Shown here in pieces: positions 1 to 12,000 of a stretch of 64,000 nucleotides of DNA. The number at the start of each line of letters is the position of its first letter. Position 1 is the stretch's first letter. A program made the position numbers and the translations under genes. Below the pieces are notes generated by a model. It did no database searches and was not told the DNA's origin. It was given only the letters and a program-made list of their open reading frames with translations. This DNA is from Phytoseiulus persimilis. Its lineage: Eukaryota; Arthropoda; Arachnida; Mesostigmata; Phytoseiidae. The stretch spans positions 19,464,745 to 19,528,744 of the forward strand of contig CM075102.1 in NCBI GenBank assembly GCA_037576195.1, given 5' to 3'.

Positions 1-1111
1 ATGGTCCAATAATGTGGAATGATCGGATTCTGAATAATCATCCGATCATACTAGTTGATTTGGATACAATTGAACGCCGAATTTCTTGAAGTCGAGCTTT
101 CAGTGGAAAATTTATCGAAGCAATTTCCGACAAAGTTATTTTGCGCCTTTCTTGCAAATGTAAGAAGTGAAAGACAAGGATAGAGCGTTTCCGAGAGATG
201 CATGAAATACGGTTGTCGGAGACTGTCAGAATTTCGGAGGTATGACGTTTCGAATCTGGGGTCGTCAATTGAAGAAGTAACTATCAATCATCTCAGGAAA
301 TCTCGGTAGGGTCGAATAAGAGGATGACTGATAAACTGATGAACTACACTATCTCATGATATGAGAGCTTTGGAACACTGTTTGAGAATCTCCGGCAACG
401 AGCGGCTGATTCGACGGCCAGGAAGTTCGAGGAATGGGGGGATTTTTGGAAAGCCACGAGACCAGCTTATGTATTCTCCGCATCTCTGCGGTCTCCGTTT
501 CTGAAATCTCGTGATATCTATAAATAGAATTCGGCGATGAACCATGCGCTAGCTACCGCTCTGAAGCCCTCTTCGACAGTTTACATTCGACACGGAGTCA
601 ATGGAATAGACACCAGAGCTATTTCTTGTGGCGCACTCCGTGTTATTTACCTCGCTCGGTGGGGAGTGATTGATCGGCGTTTATGTTGAGAAGCGTTAAA
701 TGAGAATTCCGTCAAACGATTGTTAGGTCTGTGAGAGCGCGTCCTCGAAAATCTCCTGGCTCAAGCTGGCCAGTAGTTCGTCAGCATTCGCGAGGAGAAT
801 CCGCGCTACAAGTCGAACGCGTTGGCAAGTCCGGACGTCACCGCAGATCAACCATATTTGAGGTGATGAAACCATTGACCATCGCAGAATCGTTCCCGCA
901 GGGTATTTCTTACCTGAGAGTCTCCGGGGCTCGGATTCAGGTCGTTTGATAACTGCGGAACAGCCCCCGACTGGCAAGGTCTTCGTCCTCCGATCAATTC
1001 CGAATATTTCCGACGACCTCATCGCTCCGTTGACCTCCGTCCTGCACTCCGTCGCAAAACAGAAATGGGTTGCGAGCCCAATCAGAACAGGGAAACTGAA
1101 GGGGAAGGAGA
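1..1111. other. No gene recognised
   Basis: Short open frames occur on both strands, the longest about 99 codons on the minus strand at 723-1022. None shows a domain, a signal peptide or a convincing exon boundary. I see no RNA gene and no repeat before the left arm of the inverted-repeat element that begins near 1112. Confidence 0.6.
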
Positions 1112-1130
1112 TGCCCCTCAGAGGCGTAGC

Positions 1131-1205
1131 CTCAGATGCCAGAAACTCAGATGCCAGACTCTCAGATGCCAGAAACTCAGATGCCAGAAACTCAGATGCC
1201 AGAAT
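1131..1205 (+). repeat. 15-bp tandem repeat, left arm, 5 units
   Basis: Five head-to-tail units of CTCAGATGCCAGAAA. The second unit ends ACT and the last ends AAT. The same five-unit block occurs in the opposite orientation at 1907-1981, forming the core of the foldback arms. Confidence 0.9.
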
Positions 1206-1906
1206 AAAACACTCCCCCGACCGCGGATGGGTCCCCGCTGATTCAGCGGGTTATTGGAGGCCGCGAATGAAGTTAGGCAGAACCGGGGAGCTCGATGGGG
1301 AAAGCTACAGCTCCAAAGGTTCTAGCACAGGCTACCTCTGTTACCCTCCTTGGGCCAACAGGATCAGCTTGAGAACCACCCCGGACATGTGATTATTGTC
1401 GATCGACGTGGAAAACTCAACGACGTCCTCATTGCGGGTCTCCGGACCCGCCTCAATCCTACACTCTCTCCGTCACTGGCAGTGATGATTCGCTAGCGAC
1501 GAGTAGAAAGGAAGGTAGTTCCTCCCATAACTCCGTGCATTGAGTGAGGAATCGCCGAGCTAGCGGCCCAAAATCCAAGTTGAGGCCGAGCGAGCTTTCG
1601 GCGAAGGGGGCTGCGACCGCTCGGAATGCGCGAAGGATCGCTTTTCTATTTCCCCGGAGCTCGAGTCCCCGAACGTCCACGCTGATCGAGATTGAAGACA
1701 TGCATCGAATGTCCCATCCATTCATCATGATTCATTCGTTGCCATCATCAGCAAACCATCAATAAATCACAGGGGGTGCGGTGCAGCGTGTACCATATGT
1801 ACAAAGGGTCTGCCGCATGACTCGCGCTCGTTGCAGACGTCGGAGACGCTTTGCTCCCAAATCCGCTTAATTAGCGGGGATCTATCCGGGATCGGGAGAG
1901 GGTTTC

Positions 1907-1981
1907 ATTCTGGCATCTGAGTTTCTGGCATCTGAGTTTCTGGCATCTGAGTTTCTGGCATCTGAGTTTCTGGCATCTGAG
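1907..1981 (-). repeat. 15-bp tandem repeat, right arm, 5 units (inverted)
   Basis: Five units of TTTCTGGCATCTGAG (the first begins ATT), the reverse complement of the block at 1131-1205. Both arms hold the same number of units, and both end units carry a change at the inner edge. The internal three units of the two arms are nearly identical, which suggests gene conversion between arms or a young duplication. Confidence 0.9.
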
Positions 1982-1995
1982 GCATAACCCCCTCA

Positions 1996-2784
1996 GAGCA
2001 CCCTCCAGACCTACGAAGGACGTTCGACAATCGATTCCTGCTGTCTCCCGATTGCAGAATGATCTTCAGCTACCCTCTTTTCCGCCAGCCTGCATTCTAC
2101 TCCTGATCGTTCGGAGCACATTGCTCATTCATCAGGCTTCGCGCCAAGCCAAGGCATCTCCGATCCGCTCGGGGTGGATGACATCGGAATGCTCTCCGAC
2201 TGACATAATTCGCACTGATTCTGTACAGAGCGTACCTGAGTAATCGTCGACAACATTCCCGTGTTTCGCAACGATAGCAACTTCGTCAACGAATCGGCTG
2301 TTGCGATCCAGTTCGCGACCTCATCGGCAATATTGCAGAAAAGTCTGGCGATTCTTTTCCGGAGCTGCGAAGAATGCGCTATCAAAGTCACATCTCACAA
2401 TCAGACTGAACGTCTGTTTCATCAGGACGCAACCGCTCCTTCGCTGCACCGCCGCAAATTGCGGAGCCCTCTCTCCTTGCGCATCGTTCGAGCGACGAGG
2501 TCGGATTTCCGCAACACGCTTCTCCTGTCGCGGGTTCACTGGGCGGCCAAATTGCTGCATAGGTGGAACAAGAATATTCTCGGTCATATTATGCAAACAT
2601 CGGGCCCCCGGGTTGGTGGAACAAATCGTGAAATTCTCAGATATTTCTGATTGCGGTCTTTGGCGTCAGCGAGGAAATGGCAACATGGAACTTTGTTTAT
2701 TCTATCTGCGAATGAGATCATCAACGAGTGCAAGTATCTCGGTCTCGAATGCTCAACCAGATCCAAAACTTTCGCGCTTATACA
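1996..2784. other. No gene recognised
   Basis: Overlapping open frames exist on both strands, the longest 210 codons at 2301-2933, which runs into the tandem-array element. None has a domain I recognise. The sequence lies between two repeat elements and may itself be old repeat. Confidence 0.55.
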
Positions 2785-5700
2785 GTACCAGTCGGCCAAA
2801 GGCCGGGAGTCGGCCGCGCTGCGCGCGCTTGGACGGCGCTCCCTGCCATCGAGGCACTTTTCTCTCCCTTCACTGGGTCAGCATTCCAACTTTGAAAAGT
2901 ATGGTCAGATTGGTCTCGGAATCACCCCTCTAGAGTTGGAAAGTAATGCTCAGACTGACCCCGGAATCACCCCTCCAGAGTTGGAAAGTAATGCTCAGAT
3001 TGGTCTCGGAATCACCCCCCAGAGTTGGAAAGTAACGCTCAGATTGAGCCCGGAATCACCCCTCCAGAGTTGAAAAGTAATGCTCAGACTGACCCCGGAA
3101 TCACCCCTCCAGAGTTGGGAAGTAATGCTCAGATTGAGCCCGGAATCACCCCTCCAGAGTTGGAAAGAAATGCCCAGATTGGTCTCGGAATCACCCCTCC
3201 AGAGTTGGAAAGTAATGCTCAGATTGAGCCCGGAATCACCCCTCCAGAGTTGGAAAGTAATGCTCAGATCGGTCTCGAAATCACCCCTCCAGAGTTGGGA
3301 AGTAATGCTCAGATTGGTCTCGGAATCACCCCTCCAGAGTTGGGAAGTAATGCTCAGATTGAGCCCAGAATCACCCCTCCAGAGTTGGAAAGAAATGCCC
3401 AGATTGGTCTCGGAATCACCCCTCCAGAGTTGGAAAGTAATGCTCAGATTGAGCCCGGAATCACCCCTCCAGAGTTGGAAAGTAATGCTCAGATCGGTCT
3501 CGAAATCACCCCTCCAGAGTTGGGAAGTAATGCTCAGATTGGTCTCGGAATCACCCCTCCAGAATTGGAAAGAAATGCACAGATTGGTCTCGGAATCACC
3601 CCTCCAGAGTTGGGAAGTAATGCTCAGATTGAGCCCAGAATCACCCCTCCAGAGTTGGGAAGTAATGCTCAGATTGACCCCGGAATCACCCCTCCAGAGT
3701 TGGGGAGTAATGCTCAGATCGGTCTCGAAATCACCCCTCCAGAGTTGGGAAGTAATGCTCAGATTGACCCCGGAATCACCCCTCCAGAATTGGAAAGAAA
3801 TGCTTAGATTGAGCCCGGAATCACCCCTCCAGAGTTGGGAAGTAATGCTCAGATCGGTCTCGAAATCACCCCTCCAGAGTTGGGAAGTAATGCTCAGATT
3901 GACCCCGGAATCACCCCTCCAGAGTTGGAAAGAAATGCCCTGATTGGTCTCGGCATCACCTCTCCAGAGTTGGGAAGTAATGCTCAGATTGACCCCGGAA
4001 TCACCCCTCCAGAGTTGGAAAGTAATGCTCAGATCGGTCTCGAAATCACCCCTCCAGAGTTGGGAAGTAATGCTCAGATTGACCCCGGAATCACCCCTCC
4101 AGAGTTGGAAAGCAATGCTCAGATTGAGCCCGGAATCACCCCTCCAGAGTTGGAAAGTAATGCTCAGATTGAGCCCGGAATCACCCCTCCAGAGTTGGAA
4201 AGTAATGCTCAGATTGGTCTCGGAATCACCCCTTCAGAGTTGGGAAGTAATGCTCAGATTGACCCCGGAATCACCCCTCCAGAGTTGGGAAGTAATGCTC
4301 AGATCGGTCTCGAAATCACCCCTCCAGAGTTGGGAAGTAATGCTCAGATTGACTCCGGAATCACCCCTCCAGAGTTGGAAAGAAATGCACAGATTGGTCT
4401 CGGAATCACCCCTCCAGAGTTGGGAAGTAATGCTCAGATCGGTCTCGAAATCACCCCTCCAGAGTTGGAAAGTAATGCTCAGATCGGTCTCGAAATCACC
4501 CCTCCAGATTTGGAAAGTAATGCTCAGATCGGTCTCGAAATCACCCCTTCAGAGTTGGAAAGTAATGCTCAGATCGGTCTCGAAATCACCCCTCCAGAGT
4601 TGGAAAGTAATGCTCAGATCGGTCTCGAAATCACCCCTTCAGAGTTGGAAAGTAATGCTCAGATCGGTCTCGAAATCACCCCTCCAGAGTTGGAAAGTAA
4701 TGCTCAGATCGGTCTCGAAATCACCCCTTCAGAGTTGGAAAGTAATGCTCAGATCGGTCTCGAAATCACCCCTCCAGAGTTGGAAAGTAATGCTCAGATC
4801 GGTCTCGAAATCACCCCTCCAGAGTTGGAAAGTAATGCTCAGATCGGTCTCGAAATCACCCCTCCAGATTTGGAAAGTAATGCTCAGATCGGTCTCGAAA
4901 TCACCCCTTCAGAGTTGGGAAGTAATGCTCAGATCGGTCTCGAAATCACCCCTCCAGAGTTGGGAAGTAATGCTCAGATTGGTCTCGGAATCACCCCTTC
5001 AGAGTTGGGAAGTAATGCTCAGATTGACCCCGGAATCACCCCTCCAGAGTTGGGAAGTAATGCTCAGATTGGTCTCGGAATCACCCCTTCAGAGTTGGGA
5101 AGTAATGCTCAGATTGACCCCGGAATCACCCCTCCAGAGTTGGGAAGTAATGCTCAGATCGGTCTCGAAATCACCCCTCCAGAGTTGGGAAGTAATGCTC
5201 AGATTGGTCTCGGAATCACCCCTTCAGAGTTGGGAAGTAATGCTCAGATTGACCCCGGAATCACCCCTCCAGAGTTGGGAAGTAATGCTCAGATTGGTCT
5301 CGGAATCACCCCTTCAGAGTTGGGAAGTAATGCTCAGATTGACCCCGGAATCACCCCTCCAGAGTTGGGAAGTAATGCTCAGATTGGTCTCGAAATCACC
5401 CCTTCAGAGTTGGAAAGTAATGCTCAGATCGGTCTCGAAATCACCCCTCCAGAGTTGGAAAGTAATGCTCAGATCGGTCTCGAAATCACCCCTCCAGAGT
5501 TGGAAAGTAATGCTCAGATCGGTCTCGAAATCACCCCTCCAGATTTGGAAAGTAATGCTCAGATCGGTCTCGAAATCACCCCTTCAGAGTTGGGAAGTAA
5601 TGCTCAGATCGGTCTCGAAATCACCCCTCCAGAGTTGGAAAGTAATGCTCAGATCGGTCTCGAAATCACCCCTTCAGAGTTGGAAAGTAATGCTCAGATC

Positions 5701-6023
5701 GGTCTCGAAATCACCCCTCCAGATTTGGAAAGTAATGCTCAGATCGGTCTCGAAATCACCCCTTCAGAGTTGGAAAGTAATGCTCAGATTGGTCTCGGAA
5801 TCACCCCTCCTCGTTCTGAAAGGTATGATCAGATCGGTTCCAGAATCACCCCTCCAGCTTTCAAAATGTATAATCAGACTCGTACCGGAATCACCTCTCC
5901 AGACTCGGGACAGTATGGTCAGATTGGTCCCGGAATCATCCCCATGTGTTCCAGAAAAAGTGCGGACAAACTGACAAACTGACAAACTTACAGACGAAGC
6001 CGATTATATATAGTAAGGATGAA
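2785..6023 (+). mobile_element. Dispersed element with expanded 45-bp internal array, copy A (long)
   Basis: This is one of three copies of the same element in the window; the others are at 39119-39345 (minus) and 53605-54013 (plus). The head (about 2785-2890) is GC-rich and palindromic: GTACCAG, GGCCAAAGGCC, GAGTCGGCCGCGC, TTGGACG.CG, then CATCGAGGCA and CTCTCCCTTCACTG. The core is the 45-bp array. The tail (about 5945-6023) reads TTCCAGAAAAAGTGCGGACA, CTGACAAACT, GACGAAGCCG, then ATTATATATAGTAAGGAT. Head and tail match copy C closely although the cores differ more than tenfold in length. No protein domain is evident. The AT-rich tail with a short TAAGGA-type repeat resembles the 3' end of non-LTR elements or SINEs (inference). 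The outer limits come from where the copies stop matching. Confidence 0.75.
2890..5945 (+). repeat. 45-bp minisatellite, nearly 70 units
   Basis: The typical unit runs GGTCTCGGAATCACCCCTCC then AGAGTTGGAAAGTAATGCTC then AGATT, 45 bp in all. Variants affect the first nine bases (GGTCTCGGA, GGTCTCGAA, GACCCCGGA, GAGCCCGGA), CCTCC/CCTTC, and GGAAAG/GGGAAG. The first and last few units are divergent and resemble each other and copy C (AAAAGTATGGTCAGATTGG), while the interior is nearly uniform. Around 4960-5400 two unit types alternate, giving a 90-bp higher-order period. Because 45 is divisible by three, long open frames appear in two phases (up to 715 codons, 3835-5982, with a 15-residue period such as ITPPELGSNAQIGLE). 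This is expected for any stop-free repeat and is not evidence of a protein. Confidence 0.97.
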
Positions 6024-9000
6024 TACGGCTTCTGGAAGATATGTCGAGAAGGAATATTAGGAATCATATATATATATATCAAATATATCAATCCTCAAAC
6101 TAAAACTTGCTCGATAGCCGTCTTGATCGCCGATGCCGGCTAATGTGTAGGCTGAAACCGAAGACGATCAGAGGGGAGAACCAATCGAGGTCGGAGGCCT
6201 TCCACTTCTTTTTCAGTCGCCATAGTCGTCTACTCCCCTGACGGGATGTCGTTCAGGTGCGCTCAATGACGTGCCGACGTCGACGAGAAGCAGACCGTCC
6301 GCCGAAGGCGTTGCAAACCACTCTCGATTCCGACAAATGTTCGCAACCGCCATTGGATCGTCTCAACCCTTCCAATCGATAAATGTAAGACTCGGAGTCA
6401 GGAGGGCTCACCGTGCTCGTTCGAGTTTCCAGACGTTTGCGCTGCTCTCTCCCGGTCTTGTTGAGGGAACCGCTCCCGCACTGTCGATGCAGGGCATCCG
6501 AACGAGAAAGGTGAAGTCCTCTCCGTCGAGATGAGGGATTTCCTCAAAACGCGTTCTCTGAGGGCTGCTGAATGACCTACATATATGAGTCGACTCAGCT
6601 TGGTCCTAAACGCGGAGGGTTCACCTCAGCGGCATCATTCATCTGTGCTCCGCATTTTGTCGAGAACAGAGCCGTGGATTCGTCGAGTTCCCTATCAGCA
6701 GCGATCTAAAGCCTTCAATCGACAAACACCTTGCGAGATTGAAACTTTGGAGTCTGAGAGCGGTTGGTTCGATAGCATGAATATATTTGTTAAGCTTGTT
6801 GGAGGGCTTGGCGCGGAAATGCGCCGGCAGAACAATTATTTTGCGTACGGTTGATGGCCGAACGGCTCATCTGGAGCTGATCTCGCAGCCTTGAGGAGTA
6901 GTTAGACTCGTCGACACATTTTCGATCCGATTCCTCTGAATCGGAAGACCATCGATCTGTAACCTAGGGATCAAGAGAACACGGCACGGACTTTATGGTC
7001 CAGAGACGTTTTGGGGTCGGGAGTTTTCGGCTCGAGACACTCCGGCCCGGCACTCCGGCTATGAACGGTGTCGGTTTTTTTTAATAACAACAATTTAATC
7101 GTTCCATCAGAAGAATCAGCAGAGAATCTGACCTGGTTCTCACTAATCGAATGATAAGGAGATTCATCCCGAGCGCAGGGACCAGTCTCGCACTTCTCGC
7201 GTTCTTTATTTCTCCTCCGGATCTTGAAGCCGATCCTCCAGCATAAAAGTTCTCTCCCTATTCAACGATTCGACGGCTTCATGCTATATTCCTGTATTCT
7301 TGAGTCAAACTGGAGGTCACAGCTTCGACAGATTTCCCCAACGTCTTCCAAAAGTTGATATTTTCATTGAATTCGTCGCCTGATTCGTCGGCGAGCTTGT
7401 CTCAGACTCGACCTCAAGTTGAGCTTGTCGTGGGCTGAGGCGATAATATCAATTTATCGTCGACTTTCTCTGGACATACCTTTCGGGCACGCTCTCCATA
7501 CCGCGTTTTGGTTTCCATGAGGACTCCTCGATGTTGTCCGAGAGCTGTGGATAGATGGATTCCCCGCGGCGTTTGCAAGAACGACAATGAGGTCGAGAAA
7601 ACTTGACCGGCTTCGCCAGTGCACTGGGTTGTGGGCGGTCGCCGGAGCGAGAGAATCTCACCGGAAAAGAGCGGGCGCTCACAGCTGACGCCTTAACGGT
7701 CTTTACGAAAGCAAGGCCCGAGTTCTTCCCTCCAGTCCTGCGTTTCCGGCCACCGAAAAACGGAACTCAATCATCTCGGAAGTGTCAGTGTGAACGAGAA
7801 GGTCTGTGGGCGGAAGATTTCGCGAAGAATGGCTCCAATTTGATGCTTTCTTATTCTTTTTTTAGAGTCGTTGTTTTCGTCATCATGGCGCTGGATGGGA
7901 GAAAATGATGGAGAGCACATATGTCCGGCTCACTACGTATAACGATGTGCGTCACTAGACTTCTTCCTCTGTCTCAAACCATTCCACAAGAAAATCGTTG
8001 AGTCTCTGAAAACTCGCAGACTTGATGCTCGTCTCGTTCCGGCTGAAAGAAACATTCGATGAGTCACACCTATGAGACGAGCTCACCTGCGAAGACTTTG
8101 CCTTATACTTACTTGACGGTTTGCTTTCGAGGAATAGAACGAGTCGCAGAGCAGAAATCCGATAAAGTCTCAGAATAAGAACAGACTGGCCCTAGCTAGC
8201 CAGTGCCGGATAAGTGGTTGAGCTGCTCGAACTCGGTGGGAAAACCGGCGTTGGATCTCCGTTCTACCTTGCCAAACCTTCTCGCTGGGAACGAGCTATT
8301 CGCAAACCTCCTATTTCGACGGGAACACATTTGAGAGCATTAAATTTCGCATTATAACCTCAATCGGCTGGGGAATATCGGAAATCCAATGAGCCAAGTC
8401 CTGATATCGACGTAGAAGTGAATATGACCAAGAGTCTTATTCTCTGGCATTGCCGCGTCTGTTGAATGAGACTGATCGAAACGACATGAATCAGTGATCC
8501 ATCGTTCCACGCAACGAATCCTCAAAAAACCGGGCTACTATATTGCCGTGGGGACTTCCCTCTTGCTGACATTCGATCCGTGAGCAGTAATCTGCGACAA
8601 AATGTTTTCCGAAGGGATTTCCGAGGTTCCTTCGAGCTCAGTGCAGTCACCATAACATGTATGTGCTCATGTAAAAAGATTGAAACATTGACCGAGTCGT
8701 CCGCTCAACATCGCTTCCAAGATTTCTATAGTCACCGGACAGATGGTGCGAAATACGGATCTAATGCGCCCAATTCGTTTCATAGAATGCGAATCATGTC
8801 ACAGCTTCATTTTCGGTGATTCGACAGTATCAATACACGTTCTGCATACCGTGATGAACCCGGACCTGATATACCATTACAGCCATAGATGCAAAGCACA
8901 TGCTGCAGCGTAACTCTCCGGCGAGTTGTCCTACGAGTCCCTAATGTGCACATTGCGCTGGCAGAAGGGCGCGCATAGTCTATTTGGTCGAATCGAGTTC

Positions 9001-12000
9001 CGCGAGCGACTCTGAAAAACATTGAGAATGAGGCCCGCCTGCGATTTTTTGACCGGAGGTCATGTCTAAGTAGTGATCTTCATTTTAGCGTTCACCTGAC
9101 TTGGAGCATCCCGACGGCGTTTCTGGAGTTCTCTTACTTCTTTTCGACAGCAGTCTTCCGGGCGGTTTTGATGAGCTTCCGGCCCTTGGCTCAGCTTGAG
9201 TAAAACTTCGGCTTCCCAAACCCACTTGGATGACGGCAAATCCGACTCCGACGCGAATCCGGGAATTCTGGAACAGTGCGGATCTGAGACTCATGGCAAG
9301 AGATCAATCGCTCCTCACGGTCCCAAGGGGAACCACCTCCTTTGGACAGCGATCTCATGTTTTAACAGCTCAACTTCATGATTCATATTCCTTCGAATTC
9401 TCATTCATTCCGGCTCATATATCTTCTCCCCTTTCGTCTTCATTCCGACCACCCGCAGGAAATTTGAATCACCTCATCAAAATTGATTAACGGCTCCCCC
9501 CGAGAATAGGCGACCGCATGCAAAACATTGGAACGTTATCGCGTTATCACGAACTGGAATCGAAAGTAAAGCTGAGCCTCAAGATTTGTCAAGTGGGTAT
9601 TACGAAGTACTGTCCCCAGGTACGAAGGTCATTTGTCATTGGAGTGGAACGTCGGTTTCACTCCGAAATCGAGCTGATTCCGCGGTGGGATGTTAAATCG
9701 CTGCATTTTCGACGCATCGACCGCGGGAGAAGCCGAACCAATCCATCACATCAAGAAGACGAATTGCCGTAAATTCAGTAGACTCGCGATCGCGTGCATT
9801 GAGTATTGATCTTGTCGAGCTGTGCTGCCCTCACGAAAAACGACCCTCAGTCGAACTTGAGCGCTGCTCGACCCTGACCTGACGACAGACTCCCCGAGAT
9901 GGAAAAGTGTTCTGAAGTCGACGTATGACGATATCGCCCCGCCTGTTTTCGTTGAGCCTTTTCTGTGGAAAATAGAGTAACGCCTGAATATCAGTGTTTC
10001 TTCGGTCAATCGTTGTCTTATTCCTGCACCTTCATTGTTGAAATGAAGAAAAGGATATCCAAGTGATTCCGTGGCACGAACGTCGCTGAAATAGATGGGA
10101 GACATTCAATGACTCACAGAGAGCTCAGCCCTTGATTCATTTATTCTCGTACAGGCAGGTGAGGGAAAGTCCAAATCAATATTCGCTTTGTCCCGCGGAA
10201 TTCCCATTTGGCCGCTCAGATTTCCGATACATAAAAGTTATTACACGCTCTGATAGCGTGCTAATTATGCAGCGACGAGAGCCAAAACAGCTGGCACGGG
10301 GAATAGAGCTTCATTGCTCGAGGCGGAAAGCCCTTCTCTTACAGAGCAAGTCAGCGCTGCATCCTATGTTCGAGAGAAGCGCGGATCAATCGCGTACTCT
10401 TATTCAGTCAAACCTCATACCGCTCGTACGGTTCGCAATTTTGTCGAGTTTCCCCCAAGCCCATCCGCGCTCACGATACTACGGAGGCGGAAAATGAGCA
10501 GAGGATCGTCAAGTCCCCGTGGAACAAAACTCAAGAACGCAATCATGCCGGATCAGGAAAACATCATCTCTGAGCTCCGTATTTTATCGCGGGCTTTTCT
10601 GGGCCTCTTTGTTCTTTCTGTTCTAATGCGGCATCTGCCCGATGAGCATCAAAGCCGGAAAACCGTTCGCTAGATGTAACGGAGTCGTTCCCAAAATCCG
10701 CACGGTGTGACAGAGACTTGGAGGGACTATTGTTGGTTGGCTTAGCGTGCACCTTATTTGGGCTCAGGCACGCCCCCCTTATGTCCTGGCGTCACCAAGC
10801 CTTCGGTCAGTCACGTTTCAGGACTCTGTATTTCAGTATTGAGCCCAGGTTCTAATCGATGTCGGAGAGCATGTCATCGGAGTTCTCTCCATGGATCGTG
10901 AACACGTACAGGTCCTCTCCTGTAAGTATCAGGAATTCAGCCGCAGCCACCATCGATTATCAGCTTCGGAACAACGTTTCAGGGGAATCTCCGTATCGGG
11001 CGCTGAGCTCGGAACAGCAGTTGTACCCTGAACGTTTGGAGCACACACTACACACCGGCCGAAAGGTTCGGAAGTTCTTCATCTAACAACATCCGATGGG
11101 ACTTTCTCACTCCGCTTGCTCCTGTCGCCATTACATGAAGAGTCGAAGCCTTAAGCGGAAGATTTTGCACTCCGTTCGTGCAAATCGAATCCAATCAGCT
11201 GTGGAGCTTTCCGAGCCTTCTTGCCGCTAGCCTTGAGAAGTGGCTCGAATGTCGAGGAGCGTGACGATGATGGTTGGTCGAACAAGATGTCCTCGTTGGT
11301 GCGGAAAGCTCCTCGTGATTAGGTTTCTGATGGCGGCGGAGGTTTTGCAGCACCGTCCGCCCAAAAGATGCTCCGGAGCGAGTCATTGTTTGCTTTCCGA
11401 CTCTCCCAAGGCCATGGCCACTTTTTCGGTTCTACTCAACTTCCTTTTTGTGTCGCTGCCTCGGACGCTCCTCTCTGTACATCCCTCTGTTCTATCATCT
11501 AGTTGTCTCGACAGACGCCACCCGGCCGCCCGGTCGACCGTGCAGTCGACCGGGTGACCACTCCATGTTGGAAGCAAGCGCCAGATAGAATAAATTAGTT
11601 TCTCCGAATGGAGCCAACGCGAAATTGTTCGATTTGGATCGGGGCTTTCGAGTCCGGAGAGTCAAGAGCCCGCTTCCGAAAGTTCGTCTGCGTTTCCCTC
11701 TGGAAACTTTGTTTTATCTAGCGCGTAATTGCTCTTGCAAGACAAACGCCTCGGCGATGAGCTTTCAATTTAAAAACGGAAGTCTTACTCAGCTTCGAAT
11801 CCACAGAACAAGGAGGAGCCCAGTTGGGGCATGATTCAGCTAAAAAACGAGGACCGTTCAGGGGACAACAGTGCTCAGGACGTTACAAGGAGTCAGAACA
11901 GTTGTTCGGGAATCGGAACAACGATTCAGATCAAACGTTGAGTTCGGTTCCGCTCCGTCGAGCCCGGGTCTCTATCATGTCATGAGGTACAGGCCCCATC

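Larger units (their letters stand above)
1112..1995. mobile_element. Foldback-like DNA element with tandem repeats in both inverted arms
   Basis: The two ends are inverted copies of each other over about 130 bp. Reading inwards, each arm has a CTCAGAGG- or CTCTGAGG-like tip, then GCCTCAGATGCC, five tandem 15-bp units, a CTCCC/CCGA/CGGAT stretch, and finally CCCCGCT-ATT-AGCGG (1233-1249 on the left, 1863-1879 inverted on the right). Beyond that the interior of about 600 bp is unique and has no recognisable coding region. Inverted arms built from short direct repeats are the hallmark of foldback (FB/TU-like) transposons. No clear target-site duplication is visible, so the outer limits are approximate. 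An inverted local duplication is the alternative. Confidence 0.6.

Noticed and set aside
2890..5945. CRISPR-like or protein-coding repeat array
   Set aside because: The 45-bp units are directly adjacent with no unique spacers, and the host is eukaryotic. The long open frames follow from a stop-free unit divisible by three.
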